A stretch of DNA of 64,000 nt from Rhodospirillaceae bacterium (GTDB lineage Bacteria; Pseudomonadota; Alphaproteobacteria; Dongiales; Dongiaceae). Location of the stretch: the NCBI GenBank assembly GCA_016712715.1, contig JADJQM010000001.1, positions 949,001-1,013,000 on the forward strand, given 5' to 3'. The notes under the pieces are model-generated. The model worked only from the letters and a program-made list of their open reading frames with translations, was not told the origin of the DNA and made no database searches. Made by a program: the position numbers and the translations under genes. This document shows, piece after piece, positions 17,552 through 26,389 of this stretch; the first letter of the stretch is position 1, and the number at the start of each line of letters is the position of its first letter.

Positions 17552-18652
17552 TTACTCGCTGAGCAGAACACCGGCGCTGTCGGGCCAGCTCAGCCAGACC
17601 GGCCGGCCAACGGTGCTGGAATCATCGAGACTGCGATCGATCTTCTGATGTGCCACGGCGATCGGTGCGCCGAGGCCCTCGATCGAGATGTGATAGTGAC
17701 TGCGATCGCCGAAATAGGCCTCGGCATGTACTTTGCCGGCAACAGCATTGCTGGTGACGGCAGGTTGCGCCCATGCCAGGCGCATTTTCTCCGGACGCAC
17801 GGCGATTGCAACCGAAGAGCCGGCTGCAGGGGTTGGCGCGCTGACCGTAACTGACAGGCTGCCGAGCGGCCCCGCATCGACGACGGCGATGCCGTTGTTC
17901 ACGTTTTTCAGCGTGCCTGGGAAGAAGTTCATCGAACCGATGAACTCCGCCACTTCGCGGCAGCTGGGAGCTTCATAAAGGCGCGTCGCGCTGTCGATCT
18001 GAAGCGCCTTGCCGCGGGACATGACGGCAATACGGTCGGAGAGCGCCAGCGCCTCCTCCTGGTCATGGGTCACGAAGACAAAGGTGACGCCGACCGAACG
18101 CTGAATCTGGCGCAGCTCGATCTGCATTTCTTCGCGCAGCTTTTTGTCGAGGGCACCCAGCGGTTCGTCGAGCAGCAACACCTTGGGCTTGCAAACCAGG
18201 GCTCGTGCCAGTGCCACACGCTGCCGCTGGCCGCCCGATAGCTGGTGACTGGCCCGCGCGCCATAACCCGGCATCTTGATCAGCTCCAGCGCCTCCTCCA
18301 CCACGCGCGCCAACTCAACTTTACCGAGCCCTTTCTTGCGCAGGCCGTAGGCAATGTTCTCACCAACATTGAGATGCGGGAAGATCGCGTAGTTCTGAAA
18401 TACCATATTGGTCGGCCGCGCATAGGGCGGCACGGTCGAGACATCCTGTCCATCGATCAGGATGGCACCGGATGTCGGCACCTCGAACCCGGCCAGCATG
18501 CGCAGCAGTGTGGTCTTGCCACAGCCGGATGGCCCCAGCAGCGAGAAGAACTCCCCCCTCTTGATCTCGAAGCTCACATCATCAACCGCGCGCACGGGCC
18601 CGAACAGCTTGGAGACATGATTGAGCGAGATAATGGTGTCGGTTGCGGTCAT
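17552..18652 (-). CDS. Polyamine-type ABC transporter ATPase (PotA-like)
   Basis: This ATPase powers an inner-membrane importer. The 366-residue product has Walker A (GPSGCGKTT), the signature LSGGQRQRVALARAL, Walker B (LLLDEPLGALD), the switch His (FVTHDQEEA), and a C-terminal TOBE regulatory domain (about 285-366). The start at 18652 lies 4 bases after the preceding permease. The two permeases and the divergent binding protein are of the spermidine/putrescine class. Confidence 0.88.
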   Translation of the reverse strand: MTATDTIISLNHVSKLFGPVRAVDDVSFEIKRGEFFSLLGPSGCGKTTLLRMLAGFEVPTSGAILIDGQDVSTVPPYARPTNMVFQNYAIFPHLNVGENIAYGLRKKGLGKVELARVVEEALELIKMPGYGARASHQLSGGQRQRVALARALVCKPKVLLLDEPLGALDKKLREEMQIELRQIQRSVGVTFVFVTHDQEEALALSDRIAVMSRGKALQIDSATRLYEAPSCREVAEFIGSMNFFPGTLKNVNNGIAVVDAGPLGSLSVTVSAPTPAAGSSVAIAVRPEKMRLAWAQPAVTSNAVAGKVHAEAYFGDRSHYHISIEGLGAPIAVAHQKIDRSLDDSSTVGRPVWLSWPDSAGVLLSE

Positions 18653-18656
18653 GAGG

Positions 18657-19460
18657 TCAAAGTCCGCTTGGTTTGGTTGTCTGGACGCCACGGCGGCGCA
18701 GAATCTCGGAGAAGATGACGATGATGGTTGAGATCACCAGAATGGTGCTGCCAAGCGCCAAGGTCATCGGCAAGCGCTGTGGGAAGCGCAATTGGCTGTA
18801 GAGGAAGATCGGCAGTGTCTGATCGAGGCCGCTGAGAAAGAAGGCCATGACGTATTCGTCAAGTGAGATGGTGAATGACATCAGGAGGCTGGAGACGACC
18901 CCGGGCAATGCCAGGGGAAAGGTCACGCGCCAGAATGTCATCCAGCCATTCTCGCCGAGATCACCGGATGCTTCCTCAAGGCTCTTGTCGAACCCTTCGA
19001 GGCGGGCCATCAGCACCATCATCGAGAACGGGACGCATAGCAGCACATGCCCGGCACCGACCGTCCAGAGTGTCAGGGGAATATCAAACACCTGACGCGC
19101 GATCACCAGCAACGCCACGGAAAGGATGATGCTGGGGACGACCAAGGGCAGCATGATGCCGCCCATCATTGGCCCCCGACCCGGCATCTTGTATCGAGTG
19201 ACGCCCATCGCAGCCAACAAACCAAAGGCCGTGCTGACAATGGAAACGCCAGTTGCGACCATCAAGCTGTTTTTGAGAGACTTCAACAGCGATGGATCGT
19301 GCGCCATCTGCTGATAGGCCTTGAGGGTGAAGCCTTTCAGCGGAAAGACGGCATAGGTCGCGTCGTTGAACGAGAAAAGCGGCAGAAGCAGGACTGGGCC
19401 ATAGAGGAAGACCAGGAACAGCACGGCATAGATCGGGAGAAAGTCGATTCGCTTTCCCAT
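18657..19460 (-). CDS. Polyamine-type ABC transporter permease (PotC-like)
   Basis: This 267-residue inner-membrane permease has about six membrane helices. The EAA-type loop that contacts the ATPase is visible as LEEASGDLGENGWMTFWRVTFP. It pairs with the upstream permease, 1 base away. The family is the PotC/PotI class. The substrate is inferred from family, not proven. Confidence 0.87.
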   Translation of the reverse strand: MGKRIDFLPIYAVLFLVFLYGPVLLLPLFSFNDATYAVFPLKGFTLKAYQQMAHDPSLLKSLKNSLMVATGVSIVSTAFGLLAAMGVTRYKMPGRGPMMGGIMLPLVVPSIILSVALLVIARQVFDIPLTLWTVGAGHVLLCVPFSMMVLMARLEGFDKSLEEASGDLGENGWMTFWRVTFPLALPGVVSSLLMSFTISLDEYVMAFFLSGLDQTLPIFLYSQLRFPQRLPMTLALGSTILVISTIIVIFSEILRRRGVQTTKPSGL

Positions 19461-19461
19461 G

Positions 19462-20445
19462 CTAGATCGCCTCGCGCGCGCGAATCTTGCGGTAGCCGAC
19501 CGCCCACAGGAACAGGCAGACGATCGCCGTGATGACCGCCATCATGACGACGGAAACGGCCGAACCGAGCGGCGCGTCGTTCTGACGACCGAACAGGATC
19601 TGGATATTGTTGCCGATCATGCTGCCGCCTGAACCGCCGACAAGAGTCGGCGTCACATAGTCGCCGACCGTCGGGATGAACACCATCAAGGATGTCGCGA
19701 TTGCACCGGGCGCCGAAAGCGGCAAGGTGATATGCCAGAATCGCTCCCACGGCTTGTCGCCAAGGTCGGTCGCGGCTTCCAGCAGGGAACGGTCGATCTT
19801 TTCGAGGCTCACATAGATGGGCAGGATGGCAAAGGCGACCCAGGCATGTGCCAGGGTGAGCATGACGGCCGAGGGGCTGTAGAGCAGGAAGTCGAGCGGC
19901 TTGTCGATCAGGCCGATCTTGATAAGGCTGGAATTGATCACACCATTGAAGCCGAGCATGATCTTCCAGGCAAAGACGCGCAGAAGATAGCTGGTCCAGA
20001 TCGGGACGGTGATGAGGATGAGCCAAAGGAACTTGTGTCGCCGTACCCGGAAGGCCATGAAATAGGCCATCGGATAGGCCAGCAGCATCACAAAGGCCGT
20101 GACTGCCAAGGACATCAGGATCGATTTGACCAGGAGGATCAGATAGACCGGATTGGCGAACGGAAACGGAATGCTCATCCAGTAGGTAATCTTGTCCGAC
20201 AATTCGAATATCTGGGCATAGTTCCGCAGCGTAAAGGTCGTGTCGATCTGGAAGACATTCTGGGTCCAGAAGCTGCGTACAACCAAGGCGACAATCGGCG
20301 CCACCAGCATCGCCAGCATCACCAGCAAAGTCGGCGACATCAAGAGATAGCCGCGCAGCCACGGAAATCTTTGAATCAGACTGCCCTTTGCGGCGCGCAC
20401 ACGGTCGCCACCGGCGACGAAACTGCCTTTCGCCGCGTCACTCAT
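19462..20445 (-). CDS. Polyamine-type ABC transporter permease (PotB-like)
   Basis: This 327-residue permease has about six membrane helices and an extended cytoplasmic N-terminus (about 1-30). The ATPase-contact loop is LLEAATDLGDKPWERFWHITLP. It is first in the minus-strand permease-permease-ATPase order. Its promoter region is shared with the divergent binding-protein gene. Confidence 0.87.
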   Translation of the reverse strand: MSDAAKGSFVAGGDRVRAAKGSLIQRFPWLRGYLLMSPTLLVMLAMLVAPIVALVVRSFWTQNVFQIDTTFTLRNYAQIFELSDKITYWMSIPFPFANPVYLILLVKSILMSLAVTAFVMLLAYPMAYFMAFRVRRHKFLWLILITVPIWTSYLLRVFAWKIMLGFNGVINSSLIKIGLIDKPLDFLLYSPSAVMLTLAHAWVAFAILPIYVSLEKIDRSLLEAATDLGDKPWERFWHITLPLSAPGAIATSLMVFIPTVGDYVTPTLVGGSGGSMIGNNIQILFGRQNDAPLGSAVSVVMMAVITAIVCLFLWAVGYRKIRAREAI

Positions 20446-20549
20446 TCCGAGAATTTCCCAATCACGCTACCATCCCTGCAGCATGGTCTTGAGCGCCATG
20501 CCTTGAAGCAAGTGTCAGTCGCGTGCCGCTCGGCTGTCAAGCACAACGC

Positions 20550-20582
20550 AATTCATGAGTCCGCGATCTGGATTCATGGATT
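20550..20582. promoter_or_regulatory. Imperfect inverted repeat in divergent promoter region
   Basis: AATTCATGAGTCC and GGATTCATGGATT are 13-base arms matching at 11 positions, with a 7-base centre. They sit between the divergent permease and binding-protein genes. This could be the operator for the polyamine locus; the regulator is unknown. Confidence 0.35.
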
Positions 20583-20734
20583 CCCCGGGGGCCTTGGCCG
20601 TCAGAAAGATCATCATTTCGTGTCCAACCGCCAAATCGATGAAAGAACGTTGACAGCTATGCACAGCCGGACGTCAAATTTGCCGGTTTCAATCAAACCC
20701 ACAACAAAACGACGTTTCAATCAGATAGGGGGCT

Positions 20735-21859
20735 ATGGGAATGAACCGCTTGAAATTCATCGACCGCATGTCGCAAGGGCGCATTTCGCGCCGTGACGTC
20801 ATGCGATCCGCGGCAGCCTTCGGGATCGGCATGACACTCCTGCCGACCCGATCACGCGCCGAAGAGCAGCTGACGGTCATGGAATGGAGTGGCTACGACC
20901 AGCCGGATTTCTTCAAGGCCTATGTCGACAAGCACGGGTCCCCGCCCGCTTTCTCGATCTTTGCCAATGAAGACGAGGCCCTCCAGAAGGTGCGGTCGGG
21001 CTTCAATGCCGATGCCGTGCACCCTTGCACCTATTCCGTCGGCTATTTCGTCGAAGCAGGCCTGACCAAGCCCATCGACACCGCTCGCCTTAGCCATTGG
21101 AACGACGTGTTCGAACCCCTGAAGGTCGGCAATGGTGTCGTCGTCGGTGGCAACGTTGTCATGATCCCCGCTGACTGGGGAAATTCGGGTATCGCCTACC
21201 GCACAGACCTGGTCGAGCCCGACTTTGCCGCCAATGAGTCCTGGGGAATCTTCACCGACGACCGCTATGAAGGCAAGCTGTCGATGTCCGATACTGAAGC
21301 CGCCGCCGAAATCGTCGGCCTGCTGCTCGGTTACGACAAGAAGAAGATCTTCGAAATGTCCGACGCGGAACTTGAAGCCAACCGGCCCCTGCTTGAGAAG
21401 ATCGTCAAGAACAGTCGATTCCTCTGGAAGGACAATACCGAAATCAATCAGGCGCTGGCGTCAGGCGAAATCGTTGCCGCCTATGCCTGGAACGAAACCG
21501 TGAAGAGCCTTAAGGAACAAGGCGTCCCCATCAAATATGCCGAGCCGAAAGAAGGCATCTTTACCTGGCTGTGCGGCATGACTCTGCTCAACACCGGCAA
21601 GGCTGACGAAGGAGCAGCATATGACTTCCTGGACGCCTGGCTCTCGCCAGAAACCGGTAAGTTCATGATCGAATCCTACGGCTACGGGCACAGCAATCGA
21701 AAGGCTTTCGAAATCGCTGACCCGGCACAGGTGGCGGCACTGGGCATCACCGATCCGGTGAAGCATCTCGACAACGGCATCCTGTTCCAGCCGGTCGAGA
21801 GCGCCCGCAATGCCAAGTACATCAAGCTGTGGGAAGAAGTGAAAGCGCTCAAACAGTAG
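20735..21859 (+). CDS. Polyamine-type periplasmic solute-binding protein
   Basis: This 374-residue binding protein captures the substrate for the adjacent permeases. It resembles the PotD/PotF family. The N-terminus carries a twin-arginine-like export signal (ISRRDVMRSAAAFG, then a hydrophobic stretch to about residue 42), so Tat export is likely. Body motifs include EWSGYDQPDF, ADWGNSGIAYR and YAWNETVKSL. It is transcribed divergently from the permease genes. A GGGGG stretch lies ahead of the ATG. Confidence 0.85.
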   Translation: MGMNRLKFIDRMSQGRISRRDVMRSAAAFGIGMTLLPTRSRAEEQLTVMEWSGYDQPDFFKAYVDKHGSPPAFSIFANEDEALQKVRSGFNADAVHPCTYSVGYFVEAGLTKPIDTARLSHWNDVFEPLKVGNGVVVGGNVVMIPADWGNSGIAYRTDLVEPDFAANESWGIFTDDRYEGKLSMSDTEAAAEIVGLLLGYDKKKIFEMSDAELEANRPLLEKIVKNSRFLWKDNTEINQALASGEIVAAYAWNETVKSLKEQGVPIKYAEPKEGIFTWLCGMTLLNTGKADEGAAYDFLDAWLSPETGKFMIESYGYGHSNRKAFEIADPAQVAALGITDPVKHLDNGILFQPVESARNAKYIKLWEEVKALKQ

Positions 21860-21871
21860 GCGCCTTAAACA

Positions 21872-21899
21872 CCGCCGGGAGCAGGAATGCTCCTGGCGG
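21872..21899 (+). terminator. Hairpin after the polyamine binding protein
   Basis: CCGCCGGGAGC / GCTCCTGGCGG forms an 11-bp stem with one mismatch, 12 bases after the stop codon. No T-tract follows, so it may stabilise the mRNA end rather than terminate by itself. The next gene converges from the other strand. Confidence 0.4.
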
Positions 21900-21922
21900 C
21901 ACAGCTTGCCGGCGGCTGACGT

Positions 21923-22923
21923 CTACATGCGCCAGCGCATGGCCGCAGTGTGAATCGGTGAATCCCACAAGGCTAGATCGGCATCCTCGACCAGGGACAG
22001 CGTGATCGAGCAGCCCGCCATTTCAAGCGACGTGACATAGGAACCAACCAGGCAGCGCGCCACCAGGATTTTTTCCGCAGCAAGAATGCGTCGCGCGGCG
22101 TTGCACATCAGATACAGTTCCATCGCTGGCGTACCACCGAAGCCATTGACAAGCAGGATGGCCTGTTGGCCCGGTTTTGGCTTGAGATCGCCCGTGACAG
22201 CGCCAAGCATTTCTGCCGCAATTTCATCTGCCGACGTCAGCTTCACCCGCCGTCGCCCAGGCTCCCCATGAATGCCGACCCCCATCTCCATCTCGTCCTC
22301 GGCCAGGGAGAAGGTCGGCTTACCGGCCGCCGGCACCGTGCAACTCGTCAAGGCGACACCCATCGACCGCGTGCGCGCATTCACTTCCTGGCCGTAGGTC
22401 TGCAATCCAGCCAAGTCCCGTCCCTGCTCCGCAGCCGCACCCACGAGACGCTCGACGATCAAGGTACCGGCCACACCGCGCCGTCCCGTGGAGTAGGTCG
22501 ACGTCTCGACCGCGACATCGTCGTCCGTGATCACGGTCATCATTGGCCCGCCCGTCATGTCGGCAGCCATTTCCGCCGCCATGGCGAAGTTCATCACATC
22601 GCCTTCGTAGTTCTTGACGATAAACAGGACGCCAGCGCCGGTGTCGACGGCCTGTGCTGCCGCGATCATCTGGTCCGGCGTGGGTGAGGTGAACCCTGGC
22701 CAGGACAGGCCGCATCCAGCATGCCATGACCGACAAATCCTCCATGCAACGGTTCATGGCCCGAGCCGCCGCCGGAAATCAAGCCGACCTTGCCGCGCTT
22801 GAGATTGCGACGACGGATGAACTTTCGGTCCTCGCCGAGTTCTACAATGTCGCTATGGGCGGCAGCAAACCCATCCAGGCTTTCAGCCAACAAGGTGTCG
22901 GTACTGTTGATGAGTTTCTTCAT
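21923..22923 (-). CDS. dhaK: Dihydroxyacetone kinase subunit DhaK, single-base frameshift
   Basis: DhaK binds dihydroxyacetone (or a related ketose) covalently through a histidine and transfers phosphate from DhaL. The N-terminal piece has GLISGGGSGHEPLHGGF. The C-terminal piece has IVKNYEGDVMNF and the substrate-binding His in VGIHGEPGRRRV. The break lies near 22694: one added base restores GQVFTSPTPDQMIAAAQ. The joined length is about 333 residues, normal for DhaK. It is the last gene of the operon, 17 bases after the HTH gene. Confidence 0.9.
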
Positions 22924-22940
22924 TGGTCATCTCCCCGCAG

Positions 22941-23366
22941 TCATTGGCCGTCTTCCAGGATCCTGGCGACCTGGACGGCAAGTTCACTCAACATATGATC
23001 AAGCCGGCGATTGCGTTCCTCTTCGCCGAGATCGGGAACATGCAATATTGCCGTACGAATACGGCGAGTGGATTGCGCCCGTTGCAGACGGCCGGGATGG
23101 GCCCGGCCATAGGCATCGAGGAAGGCCTGCCGCTCATGTGTCGGAAAATGCACGATCTCGAAAATTGTCTCCAGATGCGGCGCCGGGATGGGTACCGCGT
23201 AACTGGCATTGGTGATTTGCGTGATGAAACTGCGGTTCTTGCCCAAAGCATGCGCCAGCCGCTGGCGTGTTCCCGAGGGGCGGTTGTCCAGCAACCGTTG
23301 CAGAATTCCCTTGTATTCGGCCATCGCCGACTCTTCATTGCCGCCATTGCCGATCTCGTCACTCAT
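22941..23366 (-). CDS. HTH-like protein in the dha operon
   Basis: This 141-residue soluble protein is not confidently recognised. Residues about 30-75 (GTRQRLAHALGKNRSFITQI, then NASYAVPIPAPHLETI) fit a Cro/CI-type helix-turn-helix. The C-terminal half is charged and helical and could be a dimerisation region. It overlaps the enzyme I stop by 4 bases and precedes dhaK. It may regulate the operon or sense the phosphorelay, but this is inference. Confidence 0.65.
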   Translation of the reverse strand: MSDEIGNGGNEESAMAEYKGILQRLLDNRPSGTRQRLAHALGKNRSFITQITNASYAVPIPAPHLETIFEIVHFPTHERQAFLDAYGRAHPGRLQRAQSTRRIRTAILHVPDLGEEERNRRLDHMLSELAVQVARILEDGQ

Positions 23367-24964
23367 GTGGATTCCCAGCCGGCAATCACTGATTTCGCCC
23401 TGGCAAGCATAGTTGGCGCCATCGACAGGTTACGAATACCGGCCTGCAACAGCAATGGAATGAGTCGTGGATCGCCGCCGGCATCGCCACATAGACTGAC
23501 TTCTCGTCCCGACTGACGGCCATATCCCGCTACTCGCTCGATCAACATCAGAACAGCCGGATTGGCGGTATCATTGAGCCCGGCAACCGAGGCGATATCG
23601 CGGGCCGCGGCCGTCACATATTGCGTGAGATCGTTGGACCCGACCGAGTAGAACGCGGCATCAAACCGGTCCACGGCCAGAGCGGCAGCCGGCACCTCAA
23701 CCATGATACCGAGGGCCGGAAGCCGGCTGGGAATGCCTGCCTTTTGCAGCTTTGCCACCTCATCAGCCAGGATCGCAGCCGTTGCCGTGATCTCGGAAGG
23801 CACCGTTACCATGGGCAACATGATCTTCAATGGCCCGAATTGCGCAGCGCGCGCCAATGCTCGCAACTGGATCCGAAAAACCGGCTGATTGACGAGCGAC
23901 AGTCTTATCCCGCGCAATCCGAGAAAGGGGTTTGATTCCTGGGCCATCGACAGTCCGGCGATCGGCTTGTCGCCGCCTGCATCAAGCGTCCGGATCGTTA
24001 CTGGCCGGCCGCCAGCCCATGTCACAATCCGGCGATAGACTTCGAACTGTTGCTCTTCATCTGGCAAACCGGACTGATCGTGGAACAGGAACTCCGTGCG
24101 CACCAGTCCAATGCCATCGCAGATCGCGGGATCAAGCCGGTCGAGTTCGGTCGGTTCTGCGATATTGATCTGAGTGAGAACCCGCTCGCCATTCGCGGTC
24201 ACAGCAGCTTTCCCAACGAAATGAGCCCAGGACTCCGCCTGTGCCGCTTGCTCGCGTATCTGTCCATCAAAAGCCACGGCAGTGGCAGAGCTCGGCGCCA
24301 AATTGAGTCGCCCTCGCTCGCCGTCCAACAGGACGAGTTCACATGCTTGTACCTGGCCAAGATCAAGGGCGAGACCCACCACCATGGGCACACCGCGGGC
24401 ACGCGCCAGCATCGCGACGTGACTTGTCGGGCTGCCGCCCGTCAAGGCAACCCCGCCGCCACCCGACCAATCCAGCGACAGGAAGCGCGAGGGCGGCATA
24501 TCGTCAGCCAAAAGAACTGCGCCCGGCGGTGGATTTTCTGTTTCGGCACCACGCAGTCGATCCAGTACCCGATCACGAATATCAGCGAGATCGCTGGCCC
24601 TGGCGCGAAAATACTCGTCCGCCGCATGTGCGTATTCCGCAACCTGCACGTCCAGTGACATGGCCCAGGCATGATCGGCCGAAGCGCCTCGCTCAATATC
24701 ATTGAAGGCCGCTTCGGCCAAGGCGTCGTCGCTCAACATGGCTATCTGGAAGTCAAGAATCTCCACGGCTTCACCGCTGGCATCTGACTGCAACAGCTCG
24801 ATTTCACCAATGGCAGCGGCAATGGCCTTGCGCAGAGCGACCGCCTCGGCAGCTGGTGTACCCGCAATGCGTTGCGTCGCAGCCGCCGGGCGACAGATGA
24901 AAAGAGGCCCAGCCGCGAAGCCAGGCGAGGCAGCGCGACCGCTATGCCATGATTCAGCCGGCAT
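23363..24964 (-). CDS. PEP-protein phosphotransferase, enzyme I
   Basis: Enzyme I takes phosphate from PEP and passes it to HPr. The 533-residue product has the N-terminal swivel start (RAASPGFAAGPLF), the phosphohistidine motif GGSPTSHVAMLARA, the PEP-binding barrel (GIGLVRTEFLF, NPFLGLRGIRLSL, FYSVGSNDLTQY) and the C-terminal LCGDAGGDP. The start at 24964 has GGGCAGGGGC upstream and overlaps the HPr stop by 11 bases. An in-frame ATG at 25003 would overlap more. In this operon it probably feeds DhaM through the neighbouring HPr. Confidence 0.88.
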   Translation of the reverse strand: MPAESWHSGRAASPGFAAGPLFICRPAAATQRIAGTPAAEAVALRKAIAAAIGEIELLQSDASGEAVEILDFQIAMLSDDALAEAAFNDIERGASADHAWAMSLDVQVAEYAHAADEYFRARASDLADIRDRVLDRLRGAETENPPPGAVLLADDMPPSRFLSLDWSGGGGVALTGGSPTSHVAMLARARGVPMVVGLALDLGQVQACELVLLDGERGRLNLAPSSATAVAFDGQIREQAAQAESWAHFVGKAAVTANGERVLTQINIAEPTELDRLDPAICDGIGLVRTEFLFHDQSGLPDEEQQFEVYRRIVTWAGGRPVTIRTLDAGGDKPIAGLSMAQESNPFLGLRGIRLSLVNQPVFRIQLRALARAAQFGPLKIMLPMVTVPSEITATAAILADEVAKLQKAGIPSRLPALGIMVEVPAAALAVDRFDAAFYSVGSNDLTQYVTAAARDIASVAGLNDTANPAVLMLIERVAGYGRQSGREVSLCGDAGGDPRLIPLLLQAGIRNLSMAPTMLARAKSVIAGWEST

Positions 24965-25286
24965 GCCCCTGCCCAACACCACCGGTTGCAACAGGATCGT
25001 CATGATTTTCGTCGAAATCGCGGCGCACGAGGTCCGCCAGCTCGGCGATCGCCAGGGCAGCATCGGTCCCAGTTGCGGCAAAATGAAGGGTGGCTCCCTT
25101 GGGTGCTTTCATAGCCATCACCTTTACGACACTCTTGGCATCGATCCAGGGCCCTTTATCATCGAATGCAACAAGCACCTGCGCCGAGAATCTCTTGGCA
25201 AGCTTGGTCATCTTCACCGCCGGCCGCGCATGCAATCCGGTCGGATTGGTGATCTCTATCGCCGCCTTGATCGGTGTTTCTGTCAT
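24954..25286 (-). CDS. HPr-family phosphocarrier protein
   Basis: This small carrier relays phosphate from enzyme I to an EIIA-type acceptor, here probably DhaM. The active histidine is in NPTGLHARPAVKM (about residue 20). A C-terminal tail beyond about residue 90 (DENHDDPVATGGVGQGHAG) is longer than usual and overlaps the enzyme I start. The ATG at 25286 is set by homology of the start MTETPIKAAIEITN. The regulatory serine of Gram-positive HPr is not evident. Confidence 0.88.
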   Translation of the reverse strand: MTETPIKAAIEITNPTGLHARPAVKMTKLAKRFSAQVLVAFDDKGPWIDAKSVVKVMAMKAPKGATLHFAATGTDAALAIAELADLVRRDFDENHDDPVATGGVGQGHAG

Positions 25287-25347
25287 GCCGCGATATTCCT
25301 GGTCCTGGACTTCATCCTGATACCTCAATCCGACTCGCCACTCTTGC

Positions 25348-25737
25348 TCATTGCGGCGATAGCTCTTCCGCCGTCCGCCGTACGATGTCCAGCGAGGATC
25401 CACCCGACGCCTCTGTTGCCGCAATGACGGCCCCCTCGACAATCGGCGCGTTGCAGACAACCACCTTCCCCTGGCGCTCAGCAGGCAACATCTCGACAGC
25501 CATCTCTGAATTCGTTTCGGCACCACCGAGATCGACCAGGATTGCCACGCCCGCCTCCGACCAAGCGGCATCGATCGCCTTCAGAATATGCTCGACCGAC
25601 GTGCCGAGATTGCCTCCCGGATCCCCTCCACACCAAGCCAGGGGCACATCGTTCCCCACCATCTGGCGCACCATATCGGCAGCCCCTTCGGCCACCTTCG
25701 GCGAGTGTGAGACGATGACAATACCAACCCTGTTCAT
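25348..25737 (-). CDS. dhaM: DhaM, EIIA-type phosphodonor of dihydroxyacetone kinase
   Basis: DhaM passes phosphate from HPr to the ADP held in DhaL. The 129-residue product has the phosphohistidine in VIVSHSPKVAEG (about residue 11) and the VDLGGAETNSEMA stretch of mannose-type EIIA proteins. It contains only the EIIA domain. In E. coli DhaM, EIIA is fused to HPr and EI-like domains. Here those functions are separate genes just downstream. It overlaps the dhaL stop by 4 bases. Confidence 0.9.
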   Translation of the reverse strand: MNRVGIVIVSHSPKVAEGAADMVRQMVGNDVPLAWCGGDPGGNLGTSVEHILKAIDAAWSEAGVAILVDLGGAETNSEMAVEMLPAERQGKVVVCNAPIVEGAVIAATEASGGSSLDIVRRTAEELSPQ

Positions 25738-26354
25738 GCCAATTCCTTCAGCACACCGGCAACCGCGTCAATCATCAAGGCAGATGAACGCGCTCCCGGA
25801 TCCATATGCCCGATCGACCGCTCACCCAAAAAAGATGCTCTGCCTCGTACGGCCTTCAGGGGCTTGGTGGCTTCGCTCGCATCATGTGCCTTCTGCACCA
25901 AACTGACGAGATCCCTGTCACCGGCCTCAAGCAGCTCCACCACGGGAATAAGGACATCGAGCATCGTCTTGTGCCCGGCCTCTGCCTTGCCTCGCGCCTG
26001 TATGGCGACGATAGCCGCGCGCAGGGCACGTACGATATCATCCGGCTGCGGCTCCGAAGGCAGCTCCTTGCCCAGGGTCAGGAACAACGTCCCGAACAAA
26101 GGCCCGGATGCGCCACCCACTTTCATCACCAGCGTCATCCCGATACTCTTGAAATAGTCCGGCCAGGATTTCTGCGACAGGCCTTGAATGTCTGCTACCA
26201 CAGCCTCGAAACCACGCTTCATGTTGAGGCCGTGATCACCATCACCGATCGCCTGATCGAGGAGCGTCAATTCGTCGGCATGCTGGTCGATTGTCCTGGC
26301 CAATGCCGTGACAAGTTCGCGCCTAAGCTCTGCACCCTGTTCCATCAAGCTCAT
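25734..26354 (-). CDS. dhaL: DhaL, nucleotide-binding subunit of dihydroxyacetone kinase
   Basis: DhaL holds ADP/ATP with Mg2+ and gives phosphate to the ketose on DhaK. The 206-residue product has the aspartate cluster LDQAIGDGDHGLNM, then GGASGPLFGTLF, and the late ARSSALMIDAV. These are family features. The start at 26354 (MSLMEQG) is preferred over an ATG 15 bases upstream. It follows the ABC ATPase gene by 35 bases. Confidence 0.9.
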   Translation of the reverse strand: MSLMEQGAELRRELVTALARTIDQHADELTLLDQAIGDGDHGLNMKRGFEAVVADIQGLSQKSWPDYFKSIGMTLVMKVGGASGPLFGTLFLTLGKELPSEPQPDDIVRALRAAIVAIQARGKAEAGHKTMLDVLIPVVELLEAGDRDLVSLVQKAHDASEATKPLKAVRGRASFLGERSIGHMDPGARSSALMIDAVAGVLKELA

Positions 26355-26389
26355 TCCCGTCCTACCCAAAACACTCTCACCGCCAAGAC

